A DNA stretch of 64,000 nucleotides from Ensifer sp. WSM1721. GTDB taxonomy: Bacteria; Pseudomonadota; Alphaproteobacteria; Rhizobiales; Rhizobiaceae. Where the stretch lies: contig NZ_CP165783.1 of the NCBI RefSeq assembly GCF_000513895.2, forward strand, positions 1,426,001 to 1,490,000, written 5' to 3'. A model generated the notes under the pieces. That model did not search any database and had not been told where the DNA came from. It was given only the letters and a program-made list of their open reading frames with translations. The stretch's first letter is position 1, and every line of letters begins with the position of its first letter. Below are positions 17,332-26,607 of the stretch, in pieces. The position numbers and the translations under genes were made by a program.

Positions 17332-19436
17332 GTTTCTCCGCTAAAATCCTCCCAGCCCTTATCGGGAGTAAACCGAGGCCCGTACTGCTGTTCGAGACGC
17401 TTCAACGTCGCCAGGATATCCGCCCCGCCGCGGCTGCGCGCATAATGCATCGGCCCACCGCGGAACGGTGCGAAACCGGTCGCAAAGATGATCGCGCCGT
17501 CGAGCGTATCCTCGTCTTCGACGATACCCTCGCCCAGGCAGCGCAGGCAGGTGTTGAGCATGGGCAGGAGGAGGCGGTCCGCCATCTCCGGGCCGGGCGC
17601 CGGCGCGTCGGACCGCTTTTTCGGTTTGCCCTTGTCGTCGTATTCATAAAGCCCCTTGCCGGCCTTACGGCCGGTCTCACCGCTTTCAACCTTCTTTTCC
17701 AGCCAGCCCGGAATCTCCGGAATGGGGTCGTCGAGTGTATCCTTGAGCATTCGGACGACCTCCAGGCCAATGTCGAGCCCGACGCGGTCTGCGAGCTCGA
17801 TCGGTCCCATCGGCATGCCGAAATCCTCCGCCGCCCGGTCGATGGTCTCCTTGGGCGTTCCCTCATCGAGCATTACGAAGGCCTCGGCCAGATACGGCGT
17901 CAGTGCACGGTTGACGAGGAAGCCGGGCGCGCTCTTCACGGCGGCGGGCAACCTGTCTATCGCGCCGCAGAAGGCGTGCGCCCTGTCGAGCATCGCCTTG
18001 TTCGCCTGGTCGTGAGCGATAACCTCGACCAACTCCATTTTGGCGACGGGATTGAAGAAATGCAGGCCGACCAGCCGATCCGGAAACGCCAAACCCTCGC
18101 GCAGCTCCTCGAGCGGAATGCTCGATGTATTGGTGGCGAGAATGGCGTCCTTCTTCATTTTGGGCGCGATCGCGTCAAACACCTTGCGCTTCACGTCCGC
18201 CTTTTCCACGACCGCCTCGATGACGAGATCGGCCTTGGTGACGCCTGCGCCCTCGAAATCGGGGATCAGGCGGTCAAGCGCGTCGCGTCGCTCGATGCTC
18301 GAATGAAGCTTCTTGTCATAAAACTCCGCGGCGCGGCCAACGGCTTTGGCGACGGCGTTACGGTCGAGGTCGGCAAGCGTGACGCGCAAGCCGCGCGCGG
18401 CGCACCAGGCGGCGATGTCGCCGCCCATCGTGCCTGCCCCGACGACATGGACATTCCGGATGCCGCTTTCGCCCTTGGCGGAGTCCTTCAGCTTTTCGCG
18501 CAGGAAGAAGACACGGATGAGGTTCTGCGCGGTCTCGCCGACAAGCAGTTCCGAGAACGAGGTGATCTCGGCTCCCTGCATTGCTTTGACGTTGCCGCCG
18601 TGTTCCTGCCAAAGATCGATGAGGCGGTAGGGCGCCGGATAGTATCGGCTCGGTGCGCGTTTCTCCGCCTCGGTCCGCATCCGGCGGGCGGCGAACCGGC
18701 GTGCCGGCGAGAGACCGAGCACCCCCGATTTCAAGCTGCCGCGGTTCGTCTTCATCTCGCCGGCAACGGCCGCGCGCACGGCGTTTTCGACGTGGCGTTC
18801 CTCGATGACGGCGTCTACGAGACCGAGCGCCTTCGCCCGCTTTGCGTGCGCGGTCTTTCCCGTCAGCATCATCGTCATCGCCTGGACAGGGTCGATCAGT
18901 GCGGTCAGCCGGAACGTCCCGCCAAGGCCCGGATGCAGGCCGAGCATGATTTCGGGGAAGCCCAGCTTTGCATTGCTCAGAGCGATGCGGTATTTGCAGG
19001 CGAGCGCGAGTTCGAGCCCACCGCCGAGGCAATAACCGTGAATCACCGCGACGGTGGGCATTCGGAGCACCGCCAACCGGTCGACGATCTCATGCGCCCG
19101 CCTGATCCGCCTCTCTACCTCGCGCGCATCAGTCACGCCTTTGAAGTCGCGGATGTCCGCGCCCGCGATAAAGCCGCCTTTCTTGGCCGATCGGATGACA
19201 AGGCCCTTGGCGCCCATGCCTTCAATATCGAAAAGCACCTTCTCGAGTTCGGCGAGAACTGGTTCCGAAAGCGTGTTTGTGCTTTCGTTGGCCCGGTCGA
19301 GCAGAAGCCAGGCGATGTCGTCCGGTCCTCTGGTCAGCCGCCAGTGCGTGAAAACCTTCGGGGCGTTCCCCGGACCGAGCTCTACGTCGCGGGGGGCGAG
19401 CGTATTCCAGGCGGAGGGTCGTGCTGGTGACATCAT
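17328..19436 (-). CDS. fadB: Multifunctional enoyl-CoA hydratase / 3-hydroxyacyl-CoA dehydrogenase
   Basis: The enzyme performs the hydration and second oxidation steps of beta-oxidation. The N-terminal crotonase domain (about residues 25-220) shows GYCLGGGLELALACKYR and LGFPEIMLGLHPGLGG, carrying the two acid/base glutamates. The NAD-binding domain begins VHVVGAGTMGGD near residue 325, and the dehydrogenase signature LVGLHFFNPVAKMELVE follows, then the C-terminal helical domain. The length is 702 residues from the ATG at 19436, preceded by GGAGGTCGC, and this start overlaps the thiolase stop (ATGATG). The thiolase gene upstream and the CoA hydrolase gene downstream share its direction. Confidence 0.93.
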   Translation of the reverse strand: MMSPARPSAWNTLAPRDVELGPGNAPKVFTHWRLTRGPDDIAWLLLDRANESTNTLSEPVLAELEKVLFDIEGMGAKGLVIRSAKKGGFIAGADIRDFKGVTDAREVERRIRRAHEIVDRLAVLRMPTVAVIHGYCLGGGLELALACKYRIALSNAKLGFPEIMLGLHPGLGGTFRLTALIDPVQAMTMMLTGKTAHAKRAKALGLVDAVIEERHVENAVRAAVAGEMKTNRGSLKSGVLGLSPARRFAARRMRTEAEKRAPSRYYPAPYRLIDLWQEHGGNVKAMQGAEITSFSELLVGETAQNLIRVFFLREKLKDSAKGESGIRNVHVVGAGTMGGDIAAWCAARGLRVTLADLDRNAVAKAVGRAAEFYDKKLHSSIERRDALDRLIPDFEGAGVTKADLVIEAVVEKADVKRKVFDAIAPKMKKDAILATNTSSIPLEELREGLAFPDRLVGLHFFNPVAKMELVEVIAHDQANKAMLDRAHAFCGAIDRLPAAVKSAPGFLVNRALTPYLAEAFVMLDEGTPKETIDRAAEDFGMPMGPIELADRVGLDIGLEVVRMLKDTLDDPIPEIPGWLEKKVESGETGRKAGKGLYEYDDKGKPKKRSDAPAPGPEMADRLLLPMLNTCLRCLGEGIVEDEDTLDGAIIFATGFAPFRGGPMHYARSRGGADILATLKRLEQQYGPRFTPDKGWEDFSGET

Positions 19437-20842
19437 GCGACCTCCAGGAGCATGGCGCCGCCTTGCCCGCCGCCGATACACTCGGTGGCGATGCCGCGCC
19501 TAAGCCCAAGCCGCCGCATGGCTTTGACGAGGTGAAGCACGAGGCGGTTGCCGCTCGTGCCGACCGGATGCCCGAGACTGATCGCCCCTCCATCCACATT
19601 GAGCCGATCGCGTTCGATGCCCCCGAAGACGCCATCGAGACCGAGCACGTCGCGGCAATATTCCTCATCCTGCCATGCGGCAAGACAGGCGAGCACCTGC
19701 GCGGCGAAGGCTTCGTTGAGTTCCCAGAGATCGATGTCTTCGCGGGAAAGCCTTCTGCGTTTCATGAGTTCAGTCGAACACAAGGTCGGGGCAAGCCCCA
19801 TGATCGAGGGATCGAGCGCCGACCATTCGCTGTCGATTATGCGGGCGAGCGGCGTGAGCTCGTGCTTTCTCATCGCCTCTTCCGATGCGAGGACGACCCA
19901 GCACGCGCCGTCCGTGATCTGGGAGGAATTGCCGGCGGTGAGATTGCCGTAAGGTTTTTCAAAGACCGGGTCCAATTTCGCGAGCTTGTCCATCGACGTG
20001 TCCGGCCGCACGCCGTCATCATGGTCGTAGAGCATGCCGCCGCGGGAGATCGCCGGGATGACCTCGCCGTCGAGCAAGCCGTTGTTTTGCGCGTGTGCCA
20101 GACGTTGATGGCTTTCCAGGGCGTAGGCGTCGGCGGCTTCGCGCGTGATGCCGAAGAGGTGGCCGATTACCTCCGCCGTCTGGCCCATATTGAGTTCGGT
20201 GATCGGATCGGTGAGCCCACGTTCGAGGCCCACGACAGGCTTCGCCATCTCCGGCCGAAAGAGAGCCAGCGCGGTGGTCTTTTCCCAAGGGGACTTCGCC
20301 GCTGCGAAGTTGCCGAACCATGCGGCCGCTTCCCGGCGAAGCACCAGCGGCGCATGAGACAGCGCCTCCGCGCCGCCCGCCAGTATGAGTTCGGCCTTGC
20401 CAGTTTCGATCATCCGGAAGGCGGTATCGATCGACTGCATGCCCGAGCCGCAGTTGATCTGGACGGTAAAGGCCGTGATCGCCGTACCCATGCAGAGCCT
20501 GAGCGCCGCGACGCGCGCCGGGTTCATCTCGTCGGCGATAACGTTGACGCAGCCGAGAATGACGGCGTCGAATTCGTCCGGAGAGAAAGGCAGGCGCATG
20601 AGCAGCGGGCGTCCACATTGCACCGCAAGATCAACCGGCGTGAACGGCCCCGGCTTGTTGCGGGCGCGGAGAAAAGGCGTCCGCGCACCGTCCACCAGGT
20701 AGACGGGGCGATCGGAGCCCGCCGCTCGTCGGTTGGGCGAACTCGATCCGCCGACAATCGGCTTTCCGGTTGTGGTCGCCTCCGCCGTGTGAGCCCGAGT
20801 CGTCGCCTTCGTCGCTGCCGCGGAGTTCGGCGTCTTTGCCAT
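19433..20842 (-). CDS. fadA: Acetyl-CoA acyltransferase (thiolase)
   Basis: This thiolase cleaves 3-ketoacyl-CoA with CoA, the last step of beta-oxidation. The nucleophilic cysteine sits in INCGSGMQSID. The later catalytic blocks NEAFAAQ, GGAISLGHPVGTSG and CIGGGQGG are all present. The chosen ATG at 20842 has GGGGAG seven bases upstream and gives 469 residues; the first 40 residues are a low-complexity Ala/Thr-rich leader not needed for the fold, so a later start is possible. It is the first gene of the fadA-fadB-CoA hydrolase operon. FadI-type naming would also be defensible. Confidence 0.92.
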   Translation of the reverse strand: MAKTPNSAAATKATTRAHTAEATTTGKPIVGGSSSPNRRAAGSDRPVYLVDGARTPFLRARNKPGPFTPVDLAVQCGRPLLMRLPFSPDEFDAVILGCVNVIADEMNPARVAALRLCMGTAITAFTVQINCGSGMQSIDTAFRMIETGKAELILAGGAEALSHAPLVLRREAAAWFGNFAAAKSPWEKTTALALFRPEMAKPVVGLERGLTDPITELNMGQTAEVIGHLFGITREAADAYALESHQRLAHAQNNGLLDGEVIPAISRGGMLYDHDDGVRPDTSMDKLAKLDPVFEKPYGNLTAGNSSQITDGACWVVLASEEAMRKHELTPLARIIDSEWSALDPSIMGLAPTLCSTELMKRRRLSREDIDLWELNEAFAAQVLACLAAWQDEEYCRDVLGLDGVFGGIERDRLNVDGGAISLGHPVGTSGNRLVLHLVKAMRRLGLRRGIATECIGGGQGGAMLLEVA

Positions 20843-21178
20843 CTCCAAGCTCCCCATGTTCATCGGCGGAATGTCGGGCCGAGCTTTCTCCCGCAAACGA
20901 CAACGCCCCCGCAGGATTCCGCCTCAAGCCGAACGTTCAAAGCCGGTGATCGTTCCGCATACGCGCCGGCAGCGTAGCTCCCAAAACGGCTACGCCCATC
21001 CACCGAGATCGGAGGCCTCTTTCGCGAACTCGCCCCAAGGACTCGCGGCCATGTCGCATTGCCGCCGCCAGGCTCAACCAGCCGGCACGCGCCGGGCAGT
21101 CGCGGAACAAGGACTTTCGCCGACCGTTTCACTGGGACAGGCGAGGACTTGCCTCGCGATTCGACGAGGAGACTGGCC
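20843..21178. other. Intergenic region, no feature recognised
   Basis: This divergent gap lies between the thiolase operon and the BON-domain gene. I see no convincing reading frame, palindrome or RNA in it. It must contain both promoters, but I could not assign -35/-10 boxes with confidence. Confidence 0.4.
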
Positions 21179-21775
21179 ATGGCAATCCGCGACTCCTACC
21201 GAAACGATGAGCGCTCCCGCTATCCCGGCCGCCGCGACTACTTGAATGAGCATTCGGGTCGGCGTCGCGCGGGTGCGCAGGGTTCCTGTCCGACGGACCC
21301 AATGCCGGACCGGACATTTGACGACGAATACTGGAACGATTACGGCGGCACGGGCGTGCGCTACGGCGGCAGCTCGAGCGGCGGTTATGGCACAGGCGGG
21401 GCAGCCCTCGATTACCGCGATATCGTTGGAAGCCGCTACGACTGGGAGCATCGCTACTCGGATGTCCGGCAAGTGTTCCCCGAAGAGGGCCAGTATCGAG
21501 GGCGCGGGCCGCGCAATTATACCCGCTCGGATCAGCGCATTCGTGAAGATGTGAGCGACCGCCTGACCGACGACCCGCATGTCGACGCCTCGGACATCGA
21601 GGTGACGGTCGAGAACGGAGAGGTCACGCTTTCCGGCACCGTTATGAGTCGGCCGGTCAAGCACCGCGCCGAGGACATCGCCGAATCCGTCTCCGGAGTG
21701 AGAGATGTCCAGAACAATCTGCGAATCCAGAGCAAGGCCGGCGTTCTCCAGACGCAGTTCGGGGACGCCGGATAG
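21179..21775 (+). CDS. BON-domain protein
   Basis: The protein has 198 residues. The first 110 are very hydrophilic and rich in Arg, Tyr, Gly and Asp, probably disordered. The C-terminal portion (about residues 115-185) is one BON domain: a helix with IREDVSDRL, strand VTVENGEVTLSGTV, and the ending VSGVRDVQNNLRI. BON domains are thought to bind phospholipid or surfaces, often in envelope stress proteins such as OsmY. No signal peptide is visible. The start follows GAGGAGACTGGCC. The gene stands alone, with a dispersed repeat right after it. Confidence 0.83.
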   Translation: MAIRDSYRNDERSRYPGRRDYLNEHSGRRRAGAQGSCPTDPMPDRTFDDEYWNDYGGTGVRYGGSSSGGYGTGGAALDYRDIVGSRYDWEHRYSDVRQVFPEEGQYRGRGPRNYTRSDQRIREDVSDRLTDDPHVDASDIEVTVENGEVTLSGTVMSRPVKHRAEDIAESVSGVRDVQNNLRIQSKAGVLQTQFGDAG

Positions 21776-21811
21776 CTCCACCGGTGGTGGAGGCAGCCCC
21801 CCGACGATGTT

Positions 21812-21885
21812 CTACTGCATGCCTCCTTAAATCGACCTCGATTTAAGGACAAAGACATGCAGCGATTCAAAGTGCTACAGCGACC
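21812..21885 (-). repeat. Mosaic palindromic repeat, inverted copy
   Basis: This is the second module in reverse orientation: CTGCATG...CATGCAG (21815-21862) enclosing CCTTAAATCG/CGATTTAAGG, followed by ATTCAAAGTGCTACAGCG. It matches the copies at 39794 and 49035. It lies between the BON-domain gene and the convergent hypothetical gene. Confidence 0.7.
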
Positions 21886-21893
21886 TCACCCGC

Positions 21894-22661
21894 TCAGGCC
21901 CAGCGCCCTTTAAAAAGTGGCTTGATGGGATGGCGGGACTTGACCATGCGCAGGCGCCGAATGGTTTCCGCGTGCTCGTAGTCCTCATGTTCTGCGCCGA
22001 GATCGAGACCATATTCGGCCTCAGGATTCGAACGCGCCCCGATCAAGATGAACTCGGCCCCCTCGAAGTCGAGGAGACGAACGTCCTCCCGCGCAAAACG
22101 CCGCCCCCTGAATTCCTCCTGCAGCTTCTCCGGATAGTCGGCCTCGTCGTCCTCGCGCAGCCCGGCATTGGCAGGTTTGCCCTTCTCCGGGTTCTTGATC
22201 GACAACGCGTAGCTCGCTTCGGGCGCGATCTTGAAGGCCTTTTGCACCTCGCCCGGATTTTCGGGAAGCTCGAGCGCGTAGGACAGATGCATCTGTCCGT
22301 CCTCGAGCGTGATTGCGTACACGCCTTCCCCGGCGGGACGAGCGGCCGGCTGCGAACGCTTGCCGCGTGTGCCTGTGCCATAGCGTCGCTCACGGAGCTC
22401 TTTCTCAAGGTCCTTGGCCGACCCCGTGATCGCCTCTACGAAACCCCAGTGGCGTTCGTGCCGCTCGACTTCCGGCAGTCGCTTTCGCCCGATGATCAGG
22501 AGCCGGACCCTCTCGCCACCATGCGGACGCAGCACCATCTCAAACCGTTGGACGTCGCCAATATTCGAGGGATGCTCTTCCTCCACCCGCGGCCTGTACA
22601 GAAAGAAGATATCGCCCTCTTCGAGAACGACCGTTCCGCGTTCCTGCTCGGCCCCAGCCAT
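21894..22661 (-). CDS. Conserved hypothetical protein (255 aa)
   Basis: I do not recognise a named family. The chain is soluble, strongly charged and rich in Glu and Arg. It opens with an apparent beta-rich section (VVLEEGDIFFLYRPRV), then has a central basic linker near residue 100 (TRGKRSQPAARPAGEG). A second section (LEDGQMHLSYALELP) suggests a duplicated fold, each half pairing a short beta start with LLIIGRKRLPE-like or FILIGARSNPE-like ends. The ATG has AGGAGA seven bases upstream. It precedes a dispersed repeat and follows the aldo/keto reductase gene in the same direction. Confidence 0.75.
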   Translation of the reverse strand: MAGAEQERGTVVLEEGDIFFLYRPRVEEEHPSNIGDVQRFEMVLRPHGGERVRLLIIGRKRLPEVERHERHWGFVEAITGSAKDLEKELRERRYGTGTRGKRSQPAARPAGEGVYAITLEDGQMHLSYALELPENPGEVQKAFKIAPEASYALSIKNPEKGKPANAGLREDDEADYPEKLQEEFRGRRFAREDVRLLDFEGAEFILIGARSNPEAEYGLDLGAEHEDYEHAETIRRLRMVKSRHPIKPLFKGRWA

Positions 22662-22707
22662 CGATTATTCTCCTGGTGCTCTATTCTTCCGATCCTGAGA
22701 TTTGCTC

Positions 22708-23511
22708 TCAAACATAGGGAAGCGTCCCAAGCGACGAATAACGCTCGTTCAACCCATTGAGCCTTTCCAAGTCGCCCTCGCTGATCTTGAAGTCGAACAC
22801 ATCAATGTTCTCTTCCAGGTGTAGGCGCTGGTTGGCTTTGGGAATGGGGACTGTGGCGCGCTGCAGGTTCCATCGAATCAGCAGTTGCGCCGGCGATTTG
22901 CCGTATTTTGCGGCCATCTCTGAAAGTGTCTCGTCCCGCAGCCGTTTGGTGCGCGTGAGGGGGCTGTATGCCTGGACGACGATGCGGTTTTCCGCCGCAT
23001 AGCGCAGCATGTCATCGCTGTAGCCGAAGGGGCTCCACTCGATCTGATTGACCGTCGGGACTTCGCCCGTCGCAGCTATCAACATATCGATGAGGTCCGT
23101 CGAATAGTTACTGACGCCGATGTCTTTCGTGAGCCCATCCTCTTTCGCCCGGATCAGGCTTCGCCACAGATCTTCTCCCGCTCCTGTTCGCGGCGGACGG
23201 TGTATGAGCATGAGATCGGCATAATCCAGCTGCAATTCGTCGAGATTCTTGCGCGTCGCTTGATATGCGTCGCCCACTTCCTCCACTTTCGTGACCAGGT
23301 AAAAGTCCGCGCGTTCCACGCCGCTCCTCTTGATCCCGTCTGCGATGCCGGGCTGTGTCCCGTAATCTCCGGACGTGTCGATCATACGATAGCCGAGCGT
23401 TAAGGCCGTCGCGATCGTCTCAGCCGTATTGTTCGTCAGTTGCCAAGTGCCGACGCCCAGAACTGGCATCCGGTTGCCGGTGCGCAGCACTACCTCACTC
23501 TTCGGGTCCAT
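22708..23511 (-). CDS. Aldo/keto reductase
   Basis: This NADPH-dependent carbonyl reductase has the (beta/alpha)8 barrel of the AKR superfamily, closest in layout to 2,5-diketo-gluconate reductase-type enzymes. The catalytic tetrad can be read as Asp and Tyr in DTSGDYG, Lys in YLVTKV and His in LMLIHRPP. The cofactor-binding end is IPKANQRLHLEENID. The length is 267 residues from the ATG at 23511, which follows AAAGGT. It lies just upstream of the 255-residue hypothetical gene with a 46-base gap, so they may be co-transcribed. The physiological substrate is unknown. Confidence 0.9.
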   Translation of the reverse strand: MDPKSEVVLRTGNRMPVLGVGTWQLTNNTAETIATALTLGYRMIDTSGDYGTQPGIADGIKRSGVERADFYLVTKVEEVGDAYQATRKNLDELQLDYADLMLIHRPPRTGAGEDLWRSLIRAKEDGLTKDIGVSNYSTDLIDMLIAATGEVPTVNQIEWSPFGYSDDMLRYAAENRIVVQAYSPLTRTKRLRDETLSEMAAKYGKSPAQLLIRWNLQRATVPIPKANQRLHLEENIDVFDFKISEGDLERLNGLNERYSSLGTLPYV

Positions 23512-23685
23512 GATTTTTACCTTTGTTTTGGCAGCGACGACGAGACCAATCGATCCATGACGCGGCGCGTCGTGCTCCCGCCCCAAACATCTGCTCGGGA
23601 GAAGTGTTCCGGCCGATCTCGCGGAAGCGAGCTGCTCGGCATAAGGAAGTGCCTACGCGCACGACAGCGTGTGCCGTGCCTTCGG

Positions 23686-23853
23686 CTAAGGAGCGTGTTC
23701 GACACTCGGATTTGGCGCCGGCGCCTCTCTTGTATCCCGAGGCGGATTTTTGCGTTCATCGGACTTTGGCGCCGATTCCCGAGGGTCGGGACCGCGGACG
23801 GGCCGCGCTTTGGGATCGCCCTTCGTAGGCGGAATAGGAACTTTCTCGGTCAT
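23686..23853 (-). CDS. Small proline-rich hypothetical protein (55 aa)
   Basis: This is a short hydrophilic protein rich in Pro, Lys, Arg and Asp, opening TEKVPIPPTKGDPK and containing APKSDERKNPP. It is predicted to be unstructured. The ribosome site is weak. The same frame extends upstream to 23967 with a hydrophobic stretch, so a longer form is possible. Similar short proline-rich peptides are common in rhizobial genomes without assigned function. Confidence 0.45.
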   Translation of the reverse strand: MTEKVPIPPTKGDPKARPVRGPDPRESAPKSDERKNPPRDTREAPAPNPSVEHAP

Positions 23854-24084
23854 CGTTCGTTGCTCGCGTTTTCCACAACAAGAACCGCTCAGCAGAAGCA
23901 GGGTTCCAATCGAATGCGAGCATCTCAGCCCTCGGCGTCGTTCGCTGCTCATACGACTACGCTTCACTATCTCTGTATTTTAGCATCGTGACGCTTTCGA
24001 GCGGCGGCAAACCATGAAGATCACAGAAGGGGTGGGCCGGGACAATGGGGTCCCGAATAAGACCGACATAGCGGAATCACCGAT

Positions 24085-24461
24085 ATGATCAGAATTGGCT
24101 CAATCGTCATCCATTGCTACGAGTTTGAGCGGATGGTCGCGTTCTGGCAGGAGGCCTTGCATTATGTTCCGCGAGCGCCTGCGAGCGGTGGCTGGATTGT
24201 CCTTTGTGATCCCGAAGGCCGTGGCCCAATATTTCGTTTCAGGCTCGCGATCGCCGCGACTGGAGGAGAAGCTGGCTGCACTTGGACCTTTATACCGACC
24301 GGCAGCGGGAGGAGGTTCGTCGTTTGCTGACGATCGGGGCGAAACAATATCCATGGCGCTATCCGCAACACGCTGATTACGTGGTCTTACAGGATCCGGA
24401 CGGCAATCTTTTCTGCGTCGTGCGAAAGCCGCATGCCAAAGGCGAGGAAGGGAAGAGTTGA
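24085..24461 (+). pseudogene. Frameshifted VOC/glyoxalase-fold protein
   Basis: The first part (24085 to about 24225) reads as the start of a VOC-superfamily protein: IRIGSIVIHCYEF, FWQEALHYVP and LCDPEGRGP. The frame then breaks. In the +1 frame the fold continues through SWLHLDLYTD, ADYVVLQDPDGNLFCVV and stops at 24459-24461. Adding one C to CCC at 24225-24227 joins the two parts into one chain of about 125 residues. The metal-type positions (His early, His in LHLDL, Asp/Glu late) lie on both sides of the break, so no working product is expected unless the base is a sequencing error. Confidence 0.75.
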
Positions 24462-24599
24462 CTTAGTGTCGGCTTCCGCGCGCGTTGCGATCTCTCGCTT
24501 ACAATTGTCCGCCCCCTACTGAGCATCGGCAAGACGGCAAGGATCGAGACGCTTGCGAGGGCATCGGCCACGGACGGCTCTTCCTTTAGGTTCAATAGC

Positions 24600-25499
24600 T
24601 CAGGTTTGGCTCGACATCGTACCGGCCGCGCTTGCGGCGATCACCAGCGCCACGCCGAGCATCTGGCTTGGCGTCAGCGCCTGCCCCAAGACGATGAAGC
24701 CGGCGCCGGCGCCGATGGCCGGCTCGAGGCTCATCAGGATGCCGAAGGCGGAGGCCTTCATCCAACGGAGCGCGACGAATTCCAGGGCATAGGGGAGCAG
24801 CGGCACGAGGAGAGCGAGAAGCCCGGTCATCAGGGCGAGCGCGGGCGATAGGCCCAGCGCTGCTTGGTGCAGGCCGAAAGGCGTCGCCACAAGGGCGGCA
24901 AAAAGGAGCGAGACGGAGAGCCCTTCGAGCCCGGTGAACTGTTGCCCGGCCTGTTTCATCAGAACGATATAGCTGCCCCAGCCGGCCGCCGCGCCGAGCG
25001 CGAAGAGCACGCCAAGCATATCCCCCACCCAGGCGCTGCCGTCCCAGGAAAGGCAGAGAACACCCGCGGCAGCGACAGCCGGGCAGAGGAGGCGCCATCC
25101 GCCGCCGCCGAAAATGGTCGCGACAGTCAGGGGGCCGAGAAAATCGATGGCGACTGCAAGGCCGAGCGGGATGCGCTCGATCGCGGCGAAGAAGCAGAGC
25201 GTCATCATCGCCATGGCGGTGCCGAGCGCCGCGGCGGCGAACCATTGCCGCTTGCCATAGCTGAGGAGGGGCGGGCGGACGAGAAGCGTGAGTGCAAGCG
25301 CTGCGAAGCAAAGCCGAAGCCAGGTGGTGCCGAACGGTCCCAGTTCCTGCATCACCGGCGTCGAAAGCGCGGCGCCAAATTGGACGCTCGACATGGAAAG
25401 GAGGCAAAAGACGATCGCGAGATAAGCGCGTCGGCGATCGTCTGCGCTGTTGGTCGGCGCAGCCCACGCTCCGCCTGCTGGCGTCTCCATGTCCGTCAT
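24600..25499 (-). CDS. EamA/DMT family exporter (RhtA-like)
   Basis: This inner-membrane permease of the drug/metabolite transporter superfamily has two EamA repeats and about ten transmembrane helices in 299 residues. The first repeat starts LAIVFCLLSMSSVQFGAAL, and the second covers VGDMLGVLFALGAAAGWGSY onward, ending in LGQALTPSQMLGVALVI. It resembles the threonine/homoserine exporter RhtA in order of segments, so export of amino acids or related metabolites is the best guess. It is transcribed away from the LysR gene, the classic arrangement of a regulator and its target. Confidence 0.88.
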   Translation of the reverse strand: MTDMETPAGGAWAAPTNSADDRRRAYLAIVFCLLSMSSVQFGAALSTPVMQELGPFGTTWLRLCFAALALTLLVRPPLLSYGKRQWFAAAALGTAMAMMTLCFFAAIERIPLGLAVAIDFLGPLTVATIFGGGGWRLLCPAVAAAGVLCLSWDGSAWVGDMLGVLFALGAAAGWGSYIVLMKQAGQQFTGLEGLSVSLLFAALVATPFGLHQAALGLSPALALMTGLLALLVPLLPYALEFVALRWMKASAFGILMSLEPAIGAGAGFIVLGQALTPSQMLGVALVIAASAAGTMSSQT

Positions 25500-25545
25500 G
25501 TTCGAAACCTTTCCCTTTCCTCTTGATCAGGAATAGCAAAGCGGT

Positions 25546-25561
25546 AGCATTAAGGAATGCT
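25546..25561. promoter_or_regulatory. LysR-type operator candidate
   Basis: AGCATTAAGGAATGCT is a palindrome with six-base arms and a four-base centre, in the 93-bp gap between the divergent exporter and LysR genes. A direct repeat (TAAGGAAT at 25551 and again near 25582) continues toward the LysR start. Site and position fit LysR binding (T-N11-A type). The assignment is inference. Confidence 0.5.
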
Positions 25562-25592
25562 GATAATTGTGATGAAGATATAAGGAATACTT

Positions 25593-26480
25593 ATGCGCGA
25601 TCTGGAGATCGGATTGCTGCGCGCCTTGGTCGCGACGGCGGAATGTGGCAGCGTCAGCGCGGCCGCCGGCCGCCTGGCAAGGACCCAGGCCGCCGTCAGC
25701 ATGCAATTGCGCCGCTTGGAGGATGATCTCGGGGTAAAGCTGTTGAAGCGCGGGCCGCGCGGCATGGATCTGACCGAGGCCGGCCATGTCCTTCTTCCCT
25801 ACGCCCAGAAGATATTGGGGCTGAGCGCGAGCGCCAGGCGGGCGCTGTCCGATGGCGGCCCCCGCGGCCCCGTCCGCTTCGGCATGACCGAGGACATCGC
25901 CGTCGGTTCGCTGCCGAAAGCGCTGCAGCGTTTCGCCGCCGCCTGTCCGGATGTGGCGCTCGATCTGACCGTCGCCGAAAGCGTGGCGCTTTCGCAGAAG
26001 CTCTCACTCGGGCTCATCGACGTCGCCATCGGCGACCCGGCGGAGATCAGCGCCGTGCCGGTCTTGACCTGGCGCATGCCTTTGAAGTGGGTGGCTGCGC
26101 GCGGCTTCGTCGTACCGGATCAGGAGCCGTTGCCGCTGATCACCTTCGACGGGACCTGCACCTGGGACCGCAAGATGACCGGAGCCCTCAACGAGATCGC
26201 GAGACCGTGGCGCACCGTGCTGACCAGCGCCAGCCTTTCGTCGATTCAATCCGCTATCGAAGCCGGTCTCGGCATTGCCGTGCTGCTCGACGTCAGTATC
26301 CGGCACGACACGATGAAGGTCCTCGGCAGGGCTGACGGAATGCCGCCCGCTCCGCTCGTGGAATTCGGCCTCTTCGTCGGCGAGAGCAAGGAGCTCTCCT
26401 CCGGAGCGATCGGAACTCTGTGGGAATTCGTCTCCGACGAGCTTCAAGTTTCTCCAGATCGGCGTGTGCCGGCGGTCTGA
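25593..26480 (+). CDS. LysR family transcriptional regulator
   Basis: This regulator has an N-terminal winged helix-turn-helix (residues about 4-62: LVATAECGSVSAAAGRLART, then VSMQLRRLEDDLG) and a periplasmic-binding-like effector domain to residue 295. It is encoded back to back with the EamA exporter and probably controls that gene and itself through the palindrome between them. In relatives of this layout the effector is often an amino acid or amino-acid analogue. The effector here is not known. Confidence 0.92.
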   Translation: MRDLEIGLLRALVATAECGSVSAAAGRLARTQAAVSMQLRRLEDDLGVKLLKRGPRGMDLTEAGHVLLPYAQKILGLSASARRALSDGGPRGPVRFGMTEDIAVGSLPKALQRFAAACPDVALDLTVAESVALSQKLSLGLIDVAIGDPAEISAVPVLTWRMPLKWVAARGFVVPDQEPLPLITFDGTCTWDRKMTGALNEIARPWRTVLTSASLSSIQSAIEAGLGIAVLLDVSIRHDTMKVLGRADGMPPAPLVEFGLFVGESKELSSGAIGTLWEFVSDELQVSPDRRVPAV

Positions 26481-26607
26481 AGAGGAACCGCGCGTTTACC
26501 GCAACAGCTTGTCGTCGGTTGCGGGCAGAAGGTTTGCTGCTTCAAGTCGGCTGCACGCCGAAACTCCGACTGCAGTCACTCTCATTCCATCGCCCTGCGC
26601 CTCGACG

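Noticed and set aside
17445..19430. 661-residue frame antisense to fadB
   Set aside because: Strong family motifs lie on the minus strand (crotonase and dehydrogenase signatures). The plus-strand frame has no recognisable domain and arises from high GC codon bias.
19421..20977. 518-residue frame antisense to the thiolase gene
   Set aside because: Thiolase motifs are complete on the minus strand. The antisense product is low-complexity and basic.
20860..21180. 106-residue minus-strand frame between thiolase and BON-domain genes
   Set aside because: It has no domain, no ribosome site and a random-looking composition, and overlaps the likely promoters.
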